Assembly: GCA_963665705.1 (NCBI GenBank)
Contig: OY762448.1
Location: 2,418,001 to 2,482,000, forward strand
DNA: 64,000 nucleotides
Direction: 5' to 3'
From: Saccharicrinis sp963665705
GTDB taxonomy: Bacteria > Bacteroidota > Bacteroidia > Bacteroidales > Marinilabiliaceae
The notes beneath the pieces are model-generated. The model had not been told where the DNA came from. It saw nothing but the letters and a program-made list of their open reading frames with translations, and did not search any database. Position numbers and translations under genes: made by a program. Shown one piece after another: positions 44,750 through 54,579 of this stretch (position 1 is its first letter; each line of letters opens with the position of its first letter).

Positions 44750-45628
44750 TTAATAAATTTCATTTTTAGCAGCTTTTAAGGTATTTAATAATAATGACGC
44801 AATCGTCATTGGGCCAACACCTCCAGGAACCGGTGTTATATAAGAACATTTTGGTGCTACTTCATCGTAGGCTACATCACCTTTTAATTTCCATCCGGAT
44901 TTTGTCACATCACTTTTAACTCTAGTGGTACCAACATCAATAACTACAGCACCTTCTTTTACCATGTCTTCTTTTACAAATTCAGGAGAACCAATTGCAG
45001 CAATAATGATATCAGCGGATGCACAAACCTTCTTTAAATTTGCAGTTCTGCTATGGCAAACAGTAACGGTAGCATCACCTGGGTATCCTTTTTGAGATAA
45101 TAAAATACTCATGGGACGACCAACGATATTACTTCTACCAATTACTACAACATGTTTTCCAGATGTTTCAATTTTATATCTCTCAATTAGTTCCATGATA
45201 CCTTGAGGTGTTGCAGAAATAAATGCAGGAGAACCAATACTCATTCTTCCGACATTTTGAGGATGAAATCCATCCACATCTTTTCTGTAATCTACTGCAT
45301 CTGTAACTTTTTCTTCCGAAATATGTTTTGGTAAGGGTAATTGAACAATAAAACCATCAACATCCACATCGTTATTAAGCTCATCAACTTTTGCTAACAA
45401 CTCTTCTTCAGTTACATCATCTTCATATCTAATTAAAGATGATTTAAAACCTACATATTCACATGCCTTAATCTTAGCTGCTACATAAGTTTCACTTCCA
45501 CCATCGTGTCCAACTAAAATTGCAGCTAAATGAGGTATCTTTTCACCTTTTTCTTTTATTTGAGCCACCTCTGCAGCAATTTCATCTTTTACTTTCTGTG
45601 AAGTTGTTTTACCGTCAATGATTTGCAT
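44750..45628 (-). CDS. folD: Bifunctional methylenetetrahydrofolate dehydrogenase/cyclohydrolase FolD
   Basis: 292 aa, normal FolD length. Signatures: GSETYVAAKIKACEYVGF (catalytic Lys in the YxxxK motif), GFIVQLPLPKHI, DVDGFHPQNVGRM, the Rossmann segment VVIGRSNIVGRPMSILLS and the C-terminal PVPGGVGPMTIASLL. The enzyme interconverts 5,10-methylene- and 10-formyl-tetrahydrofolate in cytoplasmic one-carbon metabolism. It follows ffh on the minus strand, separated by a terminator. Confidence 0.96.
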   Translation of the reverse strand: MQIIDGKTTSQKVKDEIAAEVAQIKEKGEKIPHLAAILVGHDGGSETYVAAKIKACEYVGFKSSLIRYEDDVTEEELLAKVDELNNDVDVDGFIVQLPLPKHISEEKVTDAVDYRKDVDGFHPQNVGRMSIGSPAFISATPQGIMELIERYKIETSGKHVVVIGRSNIVGRPMSILLSQKGYPGDATVTVCHSRTANLKKVCASADIIIAAIGSPEFVKEDMVKEGAVVIDVGTTRVKSDVTKSGWKLKGDVAYDEVAPKCSYITPVPGGVGPMTIASLLLNTLKAAKNEIY

Positions 45629-45664
45629 TCAATAAGAATTTAAAAGTTGATATTATATCTTGCT

Positions 45665-45696
45665 AAAAAAAGCCAATGATTTATAATTCATTGGCT
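45665..45696 (-). terminator. Terminator of ffh
   Basis: A 9-bp stem AGCCAATGA/TCATTGGCT (45671-45679 with 45688-45696) followed on the minus strand by a T run (plus-strand A run 45665-45670). Confidence 0.85.
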
Positions 45697-45710
45697 CATA
45701 TAAGTACAGT

Positions 45711-47045
45711 TTATTTTCTACCAAAAGGCATGTTTTGCATCATACGTCCCATATTTTTTCCTTTGGTCATCATACGCATAACCTTACGGGTATCTTCAAA
45801 TTGTTTGATTAGTCTATTTACTTCCTGGATATTTGTTCCACTTCCGGTGGCAATCCTTTTTCTTCTACTACCATTTAAAATAGTTGGGTTTTCTCTTTCA
45901 TCCGGAGTCATAGAATAGATAATAGCTTCAATACCTTTAAAGGCATCATCATCAAAATCCATATTTTTAATAGCTTTACCCATTCCAGGAATCATACCAG
46001 CTAAATCTTTCAGGTTACCCATTTTTTTGATTTGCTGAATCTGACTTAAGAAATCATTAAAGCTAAACTGGTTTTTTGCAATTTTCTTTTGAAGCTTACG
46101 TGCTTCATCTGCATCGAATTGTTCTTGAGCACGCTCTACAAGTGATACAATATCACCCATACCTAAAATACGGTCGGCCATACGATTTGGATGGAAAACA
46201 TCAAGTGCATCCATCTTCTCGCCCATACCAACAAACTTAATAGGCTTGTTTACCACACTACGAATAGAAAGTGCTGCTCCACCTCGGGTATCACCATCTA
46301 ACTTAGTAAGGATAACTCCATCAAAATTTAATCTGTCATTAAATTCTTTGGCGGTATTAACAGCATCCTGTCCTGTCATAGAATCCACCACAAAAAGGAT
46401 TTCATCTGGATCAATGGCTTTTTTAATGGCAGCAATTTCGTTCATCATCTGCTCATCAATAGCTAAACGACCGGCAGTATCCACAATTACTAAATCGTGA
46501 CCATTTGCCTTGGCATGCTTAATACCATCTTTTGCTAATTTTACAGGATCATTATTACCTTCTTCGGTATAAACAGGAACACCTATTTGCTCTCCTAAAA
46601 CCTGCAACTGATTAATTGCAGCAGGACGATAAACGTCACCAGCCACTAATAAAGGCTTTTTACCTCTTTTATTTTTTAGTAATGTAGCTAATTTACCAGT
46701 GTGAGTAGTTTTACCAGAACCCTGTAAACCAGCCATTAAAATTACAGCAGGATTTCCTTTTATATTTATATCGACAGATTCACCTCCCATCAACTGTGCT
46801 AACTCATCATGCACAATTTTAACCATCATTTGCCCTGGCTGAACAGCATTTAGAACATCTGCACCTAAGGCTTTTTCCTTAACAGTTTCAGTAAATGTTT
46901 TGGCAGTCTTAAAGTTAACATCAGCATTCAAGAGCGCTCTACGTACGTCTTTTAAGGTTTCAGCAATATTAATCTCAGTGATTTTACCTTGACCTTTTAA
47001 AAGTTTAAAGGAGCGTTCTAGCTTTTCCGACAGATTCTCGAACAT
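45711..47045 (-). CDS. ffh: Signal recognition particle protein Ffh
   Basis: 444 aa SRP54-type GTPase. An N-domain helical bundle is followed by the G domain with ILMAGLQGSGKTTHTGKLA (P-loop), VIVDTAGRL (G3), ILTKLDGDTRGGAALS (G4 and following) and FVGMGEKMDALDVFHP. The C-terminal M domain has MIPGMGKAI and a Met-rich tail for signal-peptide and 4.5S RNA binding. It targets nascent membrane proteins to FtsY/SecYEG. Confidence 0.97.
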   Translation of the reverse strand: MFENLSEKLERSFKLLKGQGKITEINIAETLKDVRRALLNADVNFKTAKTFTETVKEKALGADVLNAVQPGQMMVKIVHDELAQLMGGESVDINIKGNPAVILMAGLQGSGKTTHTGKLATLLKNKRGKKPLLVAGDVYRPAAINQLQVLGEQIGVPVYTEEGNNDPVKLAKDGIKHAKANGHDLVIVDTAGRLAIDEQMMNEIAAIKKAIDPDEILFVVDSMTGQDAVNTAKEFNDRLNFDGVILTKLDGDTRGGAALSIRSVVNKPIKFVGMGEKMDALDVFHPNRMADRILGMGDIVSLVERAQEQFDADEARKLQKKIAKNQFSFNDFLSQIQQIKKMGNLKDLAGMIPGMGKAIKNMDFDDDAFKGIEAIIYSMTPDERENPTILNGSRRKRIATGSGTNIQEVNRLIKQFEDTRKVMRMMTKGKNMGRMMQNMPFGRK

Positions 47046-47076
47046 CGTATTTTACTTTTTAATTTTTTTCAGACTG

Positions 47077-47084
47077 CAAAAATA
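47077..47084 (-). promoter_or_regulatory. Putative -7 element of ffh
   Basis: The minus strand reads TATTTTTG, 31 bp before the ffh ATG. No clear -33 box. Confidence 0.45.
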
Positions 47085-47229
47085 TAAAATATTTGGATAT
47101 GAACTAGCTATTCCTTATACAAAGGTTAATTTAAAATAATATACACTAATTTCTTGCATATTTCCTACCGAGTACACTATTTTTACTTTCTTATAATAAC
47201 CTCAAGAAAGAAAATTGTCAAGGAATTAA

Positions 47230-50151
47230 ATGGAAAACTTTATTGTTGTTTTAACGGAAAACAGACATTTAGGATTATTAGCCGTACCTTATTTGGTAGA
47301 AGATATAGAAGAATCCCCTTCTTTATCGTTAAATGAAAAAGTAGACACTACAAATCCAGATAAATACAGTTATTCTTTTTCTCAAACAGAATTAGATATA
47401 CTTCAGGTATTAAATAAATTAAGTGATAAGTATTTATTTAATATATACTCAAAGGATAAAACAATAAAAATATTTTATAATAATCTAGATAAGAAGAAGT
47501 TAAATGATATCATCCGACCTCATATAGATAAATATATGGCGTTATGTTTTGATATTTTAGCCGATGCTCCAAATATTCCGGTTTATTTTAAGGATAATAA
47601 ATATAATAATTTATATAAATCAGATAAGATAAGAGTATACAAAGAAATTGCTGAACCTGTATTCTATTTTAATCTTACTGATGAAGGCATTAATTATAGT
47701 CTTAAAATTAAAATCAATAATGAAGATTTAACTCTTGCCTACAAAAATCCTCTAGTTATATGTCATGAACCATGTGCATTATTAATTAAAAATACATTGT
47801 ATCGATTTAAAGATACAGATAGTAAAAAGTTTCTTCCATTTTTTGATAAATCGGTAATAAATATACAACCTCGTAGTGTTCAAACATATATGGAAACATT
47901 TGTTTCGAATGCTATTAAAAACCATTATGTAGTTAACAATGGTTTTGAAATTATGGCAGATAAAACCCAACCTGTTGCAATTCTTAGTGTGGAACAAAAT
48001 ATTAGTCAAATACCAGTGTTAGCATTAAGATTTAAATATTCACAAAAAGAATATTTGGCCAATAGTTCTTCAAAAATAGCTTTACAATTAAATGAAAATA
48101 ATGGGAAATATACTTTCGTAAAATATAGAAGAGATACAGATTGGGAAAATGAGATTATAACATTTATTGAAGGTAAGGGACTAATAAAAGAGAGTGGAGC
48201 TAACTATTTTCCCAATAGCGAAAATAGCTCAGCAGTAAAGCAACTTATAGACTGGATTAATAACAACTACAAATTGCTACAACAACATGGAATTATTTTA
48301 AAGCAAGGAAAACTTGAAAATAATTACTATCTTGGTGAATATTCTTGTGAATTTATCTCAAAAAAAGGAAAGGATTGGTTCGATCTGCAAATGAGGGTTG
48401 TTGTTGGAGAATATGAAATTCCTTTTTTAAAAATCAGAAAATATATCATTGCTGGTAGAAATGAATATATGTTGCCTAATGGAGAAGTTTTTTTGATACC
48501 AGAAGAGTGGTTTAGTAATTATACTGATATATTAACCTTTGCAGAAGAAAAAGGTGGTAAAATTAAACTGAATAACATGTATTATAATTTGCTTGAAAAT
48601 GGTTCTTCAAAATATAATCATATTGATTACCAGACTATTTCTGAAGATAAAGATAATCATGTTCCTCAAGGTTTAAATGCTAATCTTCGCCCCTATCAAT
48701 TACAGGGTTTTAAATGGATGAATTATCTTCATAATAATAATTTTGGTGGAATATTAGCTGATGATATGGGCTTAGGTAAAACTCTGCAAACCATAACCCT
48801 TTTACTAAAAGTATATGAAGAAAATAATTTAACTCAAACTGAAAAAGAACAAATAGGCCAATTAAATCTCTTTGAAGCGTCAAATATTGAGGGGTTTAAT
48901 AATAGTGGTATTCCTACTTCGTTAATTATAATGCCAACTTCGCTAATTCACAATTGGTTAAATGAATTTAAGAAGTTTGCACCAACACTTAAAATCTATA
49001 TTTATTCAGGTGCGAAAAGATTGAAATCAAAAGAAATAGGGAAAATTATTAGACATTATCATGTTGTTCTATCATCTTATGGTGTTGTTAGAAATGATAT
49101 TGAGTATTTAAAGACATTTCAATTTCATTATTCAATTTTGGATGAAAGTCAGTATATTAAAAATCCGAACTCAAAAATTTACGATGCCATAATGCAACTG
49201 AATTGCAACAAGAAAATGGTTTTAACAGGTACTCCAATTGAAAACTCTCTATCTGATTTATGGGCTCAAATGAATTTTGTTAATGAAGGTTTATTGGGAA
49301 ACTTGACTTTCTTTAAACGACAATATATTGCACCAATTGAGAAAAGTAATAGTGAAGAACATGAAAATAAATTGCAAAAATTAATTGAACCTTTTGTTTT
49401 AAGAAGAACAAAAGAAAAAGTAGCAAAGGAATTACCTCCTGTAACAGAGCAGGTAATGTATTGTGATATGACGCCTGAACAAAAGAAGATTTATGAATCA
49501 GAAAAATCAGGAATTAGAAATGAGTTACTAAAGACATTTGAAATAAAAGGAATTGAAAAATCTACGTTTTTGGCACTTCAAGGGCTTACACGATTAAGAC
49601 AAATTGCAAATCATCCTATATTTGTAAAGTCTGATTATAAAGGTGAATCAGGTAAGTTTAAAATGATTGTAGATAACCTTGAAAGTATTGTTAATGAAAA
49701 ACATAAGGTTTTAATTTTTTCATCTTTTGTAAAAGATTTGGATTTACTTGAGATGGAAATTAAAAAAAGAAAAATTAGCTATAGTAAATTAACAGGAAGT
49801 ACAACAAACAGACAGGACGTAGTAAGTGCTTTTGAGAATAATGAAAATTGTAAAGTTTTTTTAATTTCATTAAAAGCCGGAGGTGTTGGCTTAAATCTTG
49901 TTAGTGCAGATTATGTATTTTTACTAAATCCCTGGTGGAATCCAGCGGCTGAATCTCAGGCTATAAATAGAGCTCATAGAATTGGTCAGAAACAAAACGT
50001 ATTTGTATATCGTTTCATCTCTACAGAAACAATTGAAGAAAAGATTATGAGATTGCAAGAGCATAAATCTAAATTAGCCGATACATTTATTAATTCTAAT
50101 AACCCATTTAAAAATATGAATGAAACTCAAATAAAAGAGCTGTTCTCATGA
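47230..50151 (+). CDS. SNF2/Rad54-family DNA-dependent ATPase
   Basis: 973 aa. The N-terminal about 480 residues carry no recognised catalytic domain and are rich in beta strands and Asn/Lys. The SNF2 ATPase core follows: LRPYQLQGFKWMNYLHNNNF, ADDMGLGKTLQTITLL (Walker A), the Walker B variant ILDESQYIKN (DESQ in place of DEAH), LTGTPIENSLSDLWAQM, then helicase C with FSSFVKDLDLLE, FLISLKAGGVGLNLVSADYVF and AINRAHRIGQKQNVFVYRFI. Members remodel protein-DNA complexes. No restriction or defence genes are adjacent, so it is a chromosomal stand-alone remodeller. Confidence 0.88.
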   Translation: MENFIVVLTENRHLGLLAVPYLVEDIEESPSLSLNEKVDTTNPDKYSYSFSQTELDILQVLNKLSDKYLFNIYSKDKTIKIFYNNLDKKKLNDIIRPHIDKYMALCFDILADAPNIPVYFKDNKYNNLYKSDKIRVYKEIAEPVFYFNLTDEGINYSLKIKINNEDLTLAYKNPLVICHEPCALLIKNTLYRFKDTDSKKFLPFFDKSVINIQPRSVQTYMETFVSNAIKNHYVVNNGFEIMADKTQPVAILSVEQNISQIPVLALRFKYSQKEYLANSSSKIALQLNENNGKYTFVKYRRDTDWENEIITFIEGKGLIKESGANYFPNSENSSAVKQLIDWINNNYKLLQQHGIILKQGKLENNYYLGEYSCEFISKKGKDWFDLQMRVVVGEYEIPFLKIRKYIIAGRNEYMLPNGEVFLIPEEWFSNYTDILTFAEEKGGKIKLNNMYYNLLENGSSKYNHIDYQTISEDKDNHVPQGLNANLRPYQLQGFKWMNYLHNNNFGGILADDMGLGKTLQTITLLLKVYEENNLTQTEKEQIGQLNLFEASNIEGFNNSGIPTSLIIMPTSLIHNWLNEFKKFAPTLKIYIYSGAKRLKSKEIGKIIRHYHVVLSSYGVVRNDIEYLKTFQFHYSILDESQYIKNPNSKIYDAIMQLNCNKKMVLTGTPIENSLSDLWAQMNFVNEGLLGNLTFFKRQYIAPIEKSNSEEHENKLQKLIEPFVLRRTKEKVAKELPPVTEQVMYCDMTPEQKKIYESEKSGIRNELLKTFEIKGIEKSTFLALQGLTRLRQIANHPIFVKSDYKGESGKFKMIVDNLESIVNEKHKVLIFSSFVKDLDLLEMEIKKRKISYSKLTGSTTNRQDVVSAFENNENCKVFLISLKAGGVGLNLVSADYVFLLNPWWNPAAESQAINRAHRIGQKQNVFVYRFISTETIEEKIMRLQEHKSKLADTFINSNNPFKNMNETQIKELFS

Positions 50152-50361
50152 TGGTATGAAAATTGTTAATTAAATGTGCTTCAAAATATAATTATTAATA
50201 TTTTTGAGCAAATTTTAATCAAATACACAAATCAAATTGTAGAAACCATTAGAAATAATTGTAATTAAGCTAAATGAAACGAGTCATGAGAAAGTTTTAC
50301 CACACATAAAGATGACAAAATTGGCGAGTTCCATGTAGCAATTAAAAGCAAATTTAGAAAT

Positions 50362-51033
50362 ATGAAAAAAATAGTATTATTCTTTATAGCATTTACTTCG
50401 ATTATTAATGCAATAGCCCAGGATCAAAAATCACAAAGTAGAAATGTAGGGACATTTAATGAAATTTATGCCGGCAAAGGAGTTAACGTAACATTAATTG
50501 AAGGTGATAAGGAAAATGTTAGAATTGTAATAGAAAATGCAGATGTAACCGATGTTCTTACCAATATAAAAGGGAGAAAACTGGATATCAAATTAAAAAC
50601 AAAAATTTATAATGATATGTCAGTAATGGTTTATTTAACTTATAAATCATTAAAAGCAATTAGTGCAGGTACTGGGGCTTTTATTACATCAGACAATGTA
50701 TTATATGCGGAAAATCTTGATCTTAAAGCAGGAACGGGTTCTTCTATAATATTGGATTTAGATGTGGAAAATTTGACGGCATCACTATCTTCATCAAAAA
50801 TAGAAGTAGTTGGAAAAGTTGATTTTCAGGAAATTTCAAGCAATACAGGAGGGAGATTTATTGGCGATAAATTAATAAGTAAGGAGGCTATTGTTAAAGC
50901 TTATACTGGTGGTGTAGCTTGGATAAATGCTACAGATAAACTGGAAGCAAAAACAAATACCGGAGGCAAAATTCATTATACTGGTAATCCAACAGAATTA
51001 ATAGCTAAAGGAAATATTGAGCGAGATGAATAG
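50362..51033 (+). CDS. DUF2807 (head-GIN-domain) exported protein
   Basis: 223 aa. A signal peptide (IVLFFIAFTSIINAIAQ) leads to a repetitive beta-rich domain of the DUF2807 type, starting RNVGTFNEIYAGKGVNVTLIEGDKEN, with regular turns such as LKAISAGTGAFITSDN and SNTGGRFIGD. These domains form right-handed beta structures and are often called putative autotransporter adhesin heads in Bacteroidota. The location is probably periplasmic or outer membrane. Function unknown; closed by a strong terminator. Confidence 0.82.
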   Translation: MKKIVLFFIAFTSIINAIAQDQKSQSRNVGTFNEIYAGKGVNVTLIEGDKENVRIVIENADVTDVLTNIKGRKLDIKLKTKIYNDMSVMVYLTYKSLKAISAGTGAFITSDNVLYAENLDLKAGTGSSIILDLDVENLTASLSSSKIEVVGKVDFQEISSNTGGRFIGDKLISKEAIVKAYTGGVAWINATDKLEAKTNTGGKIHYTGNPTELIAKGNIERDE

Positions 51034-51055
51034 AATTATTTAATAATTTATATAT

Positions 51056-51087
51056 AAGGGCAATTTAGTAATGACTAAATTGCCCTT
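51056..51087 (+). terminator. Terminator after the DUF2807 gene
   Basis: A 14-bp perfect stem (51056-51069 with 51074-51087), core GGGCAATTTAGT/ACTAAATTGCCC, loop AATG, short T-rich tail. Confidence 0.85.
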
Positions 51088-51218
51088 ATTGTTATTAAGA
51101 ATATTTTTTATTGAAATAAATCATCCTTTTTTTAATTATTGATTGACAAAAATCACATCTATCTCATTTTCCTATTTATATATTGCATATCTTAAAATCA
51201 AATTCAAATCTACACGAT

Positions 51219-52469
51219 ATGGCAATAGTAAAACCCTTCAAAGGACTTCGTCCTCCTGCAGAAATAGTAAAAGATCTTTGCTGTCTTCCTTATGATGTTA
51301 TGAGTCGAGAAGAGGCTACAAAAATGGCTGATGGAAACGAAGTATCTTTACTTCATGTAACAAGAAGTGAAATAGACTGTTCCAACTCTATTGAAGTTCA
51401 TTCTAAGGAAGTTTATGACAAGTCTGTAGCAAACTTTAATAAATTTCAGGAAAAGGGATGGTTATTACAAGATGACTTTGCTAAATTCTATATTTATGCC
51501 CAAACAATGGATGATAGAACTCAATATGGTATTGTAGGAGCAGCTTCTGTTGATGATTATTTAAACGGGATTATTAAAAAGCATGAGCTTACACGAAAAG
51601 AAAAGGAAGAAGACAGGATGGTTCATGTTAGAATTAACAATGCAAACATTGAACCTGTATTTTTTGCCTATCCAGCAGTTTATGAAATTGATCAGATTGT
51701 TGAAAATATAGTTAATAAAGAAAAAGCAGAATACAATTTTATTTCAGAGGATGGTTTTGGACATCATTTTTGGGTCATTAATGATCCTGAAATAAATCAG
51801 AGAATTGAAAAATTATTTGCAGAAAAAGTTCCATATACATATGTTGCTGATGGACATCACAGAACTGCAGCTGCAGCATTAGTTGGCAAGGAAAAAAGAG
51901 ATCAGAATCCTGATCATATAGGAAATGAAGAATATAATTTCTTTTTGGCTGTTCACTTTCCGGAAAACCAATTAAAAATAATAGACTATAATAGAGTTGT
52001 AAAAGATTTAAATGGATTAACAGAAGAAGAATTTATAAACAATCTTACTGATAGATTTGATATTATAGATTCTTCAAGTAAGATAATTAAACCTTCGTGT
52101 TTGCATGAATTCTCAATGTATTTAAATCGTAAATGGTATAAATTAATTGCTAAAGAAGGGACTTATAATGATAATGATCCTATCGGAATTTTAGATGTTA
52201 CTATTTTATCAAATTTCATATTAAATGAAATATTAGGCATAAAAGATCTAAGAACTGATAAAAGAATTGATTTTGTAGGGGGAATAAGAGGACTTGAAGC
52301 ATTATCAGAAAGAGTTGATACCGGAGAAATGAAAGTAGCATTTGCCCTACACCCGGTTACTATGAAACAATTAATTAATATTGCTGATTCAGGAAACATT
52401 ATGCCTCCAAAAACTACATGGTTTGAACCAAAATTAAGATCAGGAATGGTAATTCATAAATTGGATTAA
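51219..52469 (+). CDS. DUF1015 family protein
   Basis: About 416 aa. Recognised by AIVKPFKGLRPPAEIVKDLC with LPYDVMSREEA at the N-terminus, IKKHELTRKEKEEDRMVHVRINNANIEPVF, and the conserved YTYVADGHHRTAAAALV. A late FVGGIRGLEALSERVDTGEMKVAFALHP also fits. The family is widespread but of unknown activity; the GHHR region looks like an active or nucleotide-handling site. In many relatives it lies next to serC-serA, which are absent here. The ATG at 51219 matches the family start. Confidence 0.88.
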   Translation: MAIVKPFKGLRPPAEIVKDLCCLPYDVMSREEATKMADGNEVSLLHVTRSEIDCSNSIEVHSKEVYDKSVANFNKFQEKGWLLQDDFAKFYIYAQTMDDRTQYGIVGAASVDDYLNGIIKKHELTRKEKEEDRMVHVRINNANIEPVFFAYPAVYEIDQIVENIVNKEKAEYNFISEDGFGHHFWVINDPEINQRIEKLFAEKVPYTYVADGHHRTAAAALVGKEKRDQNPDHIGNEEYNFFLAVHFPENQLKIIDYNRVVKDLNGLTEEEFINNLTDRFDIIDSSSKIIKPSCLHEFSMYLNRKWYKLIAKEGTYNDNDPIGILDVTILSNFILNEILGIKDLRTDKRIDFVGGIRGLEALSERVDTGEMKVAFALHPVTMKQLINIADSGNIMPPKTTWFEPKLRSGMVIHKLD

Positions 52470-52498
52470 TATTTTTTACTATTAAATAATATAGATCT

Positions 52499-52539
52499 AC
52501 GACTCCATTATTTATTTTAAATAATGAGAGTCGTTTTTT
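52499..52539 (+). terminator. Terminator after the DUF1015 gene
   Basis: Two-part stem ACGACTC (52499-52505) with GAGTCGT (52528-52534), inner ATTATTT/AAATAAT, a one-base bulge, then six T. Confidence 0.85.
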
Positions 52540-52579
52540 GTTAAAATCGTAATTTTGTAAAAAATTAAAGCAAAATAAA

Positions 52580-53257
52580 ATGATGACTATTGCAGAAAAC
52601 ATAAAAGATATTAAATCTAATATACCAGATCATGTACAATTAGTAGCTGTATCAAAAACGAAGCCCAACAGTGATATAATACAAGCCTATGAGGCTGGTC
52701 AAAGGATATTTGGAGAAAATAAGGTTCAGGATTTAAGTAAAAAATATGAAGAACTTCCCAAAGATATAAAATGGCATTTTATAGGACATCTGCAGACTAA
52801 TAAAATAAAATATATCGCTTCTTTTGTTTCTTTAATACATGGTGTTGATTCTTTAAAATTGCTTAAAGCAATAAATAAAGAGGCAAAAAAAAATGATAGG
52901 AAAATCAAGTGTCTTTTTCAATTTCATATAGCAAAAGAAAGTACAAAATTTGGATTTAGTTATGACGAGGTGGAAGAAACCTTAGAGTCAGAGGATTACA
53001 AACAATTAGAAAATATTGAAATTTGTGGAGTAATGGGTATGGCTACATATACTAATGACAATCTGCAGGTTGCAAATGAATTTAGCTCATTAAAGGATAT
53101 ATTTTTTAAATTGAAAGAGCAATATTTTAAAGAAGATTCAATGTTTAAAGAGATTTCAATGGGTATGAGCGGTGACTATAAAATAGCCATTGAACAAGGT
53201 AGTACAATGGTAAGAGTTGGAAGTTCTATATTTGGAGCACGAAATTATACTAAGTAG
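52580..53257 (+). CDS. YggS/PROSC-family PLP-binding homeostasis protein
   Basis: 225 aa, alanine-racemase-like TIM barrel without the second domain. The PLP lysine lies in VQLVAVSKTKPNSDIIQAYEAG and is followed by FGENKVQDLSKKYEELP, WHFIGHLQTNKIKYI, the phosphate-binding region and SMGMSGDYKIAIEQGSTMVRVGSSIFG. All are hallmark YggS blocks. The protein binds PLP and keeps free PLP and amino-acid pools balanced. Either of the first two Met codons could be the start. Confidence 0.93.
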   Translation: MMTIAENIKDIKSNIPDHVQLVAVSKTKPNSDIIQAYEAGQRIFGENKVQDLSKKYEELPKDIKWHFIGHLQTNKIKYIASFVSLIHGVDSLKLLKAINKEAKKNDRKIKCLFQFHIAKESTKFGFSYDEVEETLESEDYKQLENIEICGVMGMATYTNDNLQVANEFSSLKDIFFKLKEQYFKEDSMFKEISMGMSGDYKIAIEQGSTMVRVGSSIFGARNYTK

Positions 53258-53330
53258 GAAATTATGCTACTTTTCCATTATTAGTGTTTAAAAAAAATTA
53301 TATTTGTTCATTGTAAAATACAATAATGAT

Positions 53331-54317
53331 ATGGCAAAATTAAATACTTCATACATGGGATTAAAATTAAAGAATCCCATTATTGTTAGTAGTTCTGGTT
53401 TAACCAGTAGCATTGATAAAATTTCAAAACTTGTAGAGGCTGGAGCTGGAGCTATTGTACTAAAATCTTTATTTGAAGAACAAATAAATTACGAGATTAA
53501 CAATCAAATTAAGCAAGGTGAAGGCTATGATTATCCTGAAGCATTGGATTATATAGCTGGATACACTAAGGATAATTCAGTTGGAGACTACATAAAATTG
53601 ATTAAAGAAGCAAAGGAAAAATTTGATATTCCTGTTATTGCTAGTATCAATTGTTTTTCTGCTAATGAGTGGATTGATTTCGCTAAAAAAATTGAAGAAG
53701 CCGGTGCCGATGCTATAGAATTGAATGTTCATATAGTTAATACAGATAAAAACGTTGAAGCATCTGTGATTGAAGGTTTATATTATAATATTGCTGAAAA
53801 TATATCTAAGGCAATAAAAATTCCTTTTGCAATTAAATTAGGAGATAACTTTGCAAATATTGTTAATGTAGTTAATAAATTATATGCGTTAGGTGCAAAG
53901 GGCATTGTTTTATTTAATCGTTTTTATCAACCAGATATTGATATTAACAAATTAGCCTTAACATCATCATCTGTATTTAGCTCTCCATCTGACATTAGAA
54001 GATCATTACGATGGGTAGCTATTGTATCTGATAAAGTAGATCAAATTGATGTTTCTGCTTCAACTGGAAACCACGATGGAGAAGCAGTAATTAAACAACT
54101 ACTAGCTGGAGCATCTACAGTGCAAATCTGCTCTACGATTTATAAGAATGGTGCAGAAACGATTTCTTCTATTATTAATGAATTATCATACTGGATGGAG
54201 GAAAAAGGATTTAAGTCTATTAATGATTTTAAGGGATTAATGAGTTATCGAAAAATTTCTGATCCTGCTCAATATGAAAGAGCTCAGTTTATGAAGTATT
54301 TTTCTTCATTAGACTAA
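53331..54317 (+). CDS. Dihydroorotate dehydrogenase-like FMN protein, active-site motif absent
   Basis: About 328 aa TIM-barrel protein of the DHODH superfamily: LNTSYMGLKLKNPIIVSSSG at the start, GAGAIVLKSLFEEQI, DAIELNVHIVNTDKNVEAS and GASTVQICSTIYKNG for FMN phosphate. The catalytic segment of true class 1 enzymes (NxSCPN, as in the pyrD of this window) is replaced by NVHIVNT, without Cys or Ser at that place. It is therefore unlikely to be a second dihydroorotate dehydrogenase; the substrate is unknown. ATG 53331 fits the family start better than an upstream TTG. Confidence 0.85.
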   Translation: MAKLNTSYMGLKLKNPIIVSSSGLTSSIDKISKLVEAGAGAIVLKSLFEEQINYEINNQIKQGEGYDYPEALDYIAGYTKDNSVGDYIKLIKEAKEKFDIPVIASINCFSANEWIDFAKKIEEAGADAIELNVHIVNTDKNVEASVIEGLYYNIAENISKAIKIPFAIKLGDNFANIVNVVNKLYALGAKGIVLFNRFYQPDIDINKLALTSSSVFSSPSDIRRSLRWVAIVSDKVDQIDVSASTGNHDGEAVIKQLLAGASTVQICSTIYKNGAETISSIINELSYWMEEKGFKSINDFKGLMSYRKISDPAQYERAQFMKYFSSLD

Positions 54318-54338
54318 TAAGCATATAAGACTAAACAT

Positions 54339-54379
54339 AAAAGCTTCTGAAATTTAATCTTTCAGAAGCTTTTTTTTTG
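54339..54379 (+). terminator. Terminator after the DHOD-like gene
   Basis: A 14-bp stem AAAAGCTTCTGAAA/TTTCAGAAGCTTTT (54339-54352 with 54360-54373) and a T run to about 54378. Confidence 0.92.
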
Positions 54380-54579
54380 TGTTTTTGAAACAAAACCTTT
54401 TATAAACCCATTGTTTGTGAATTTTATTTGATATTTTTATATTTCGAAATAATTAATTATGTAAAAATACGTATTGCATAATTATTTTAAATGTATATTT
54501 AAAAAATTAAATCCTAACAATACACATCTGGCAATTGATTATAATAAATATGGTATTGTCAGCATAAAATTTTAACGAA

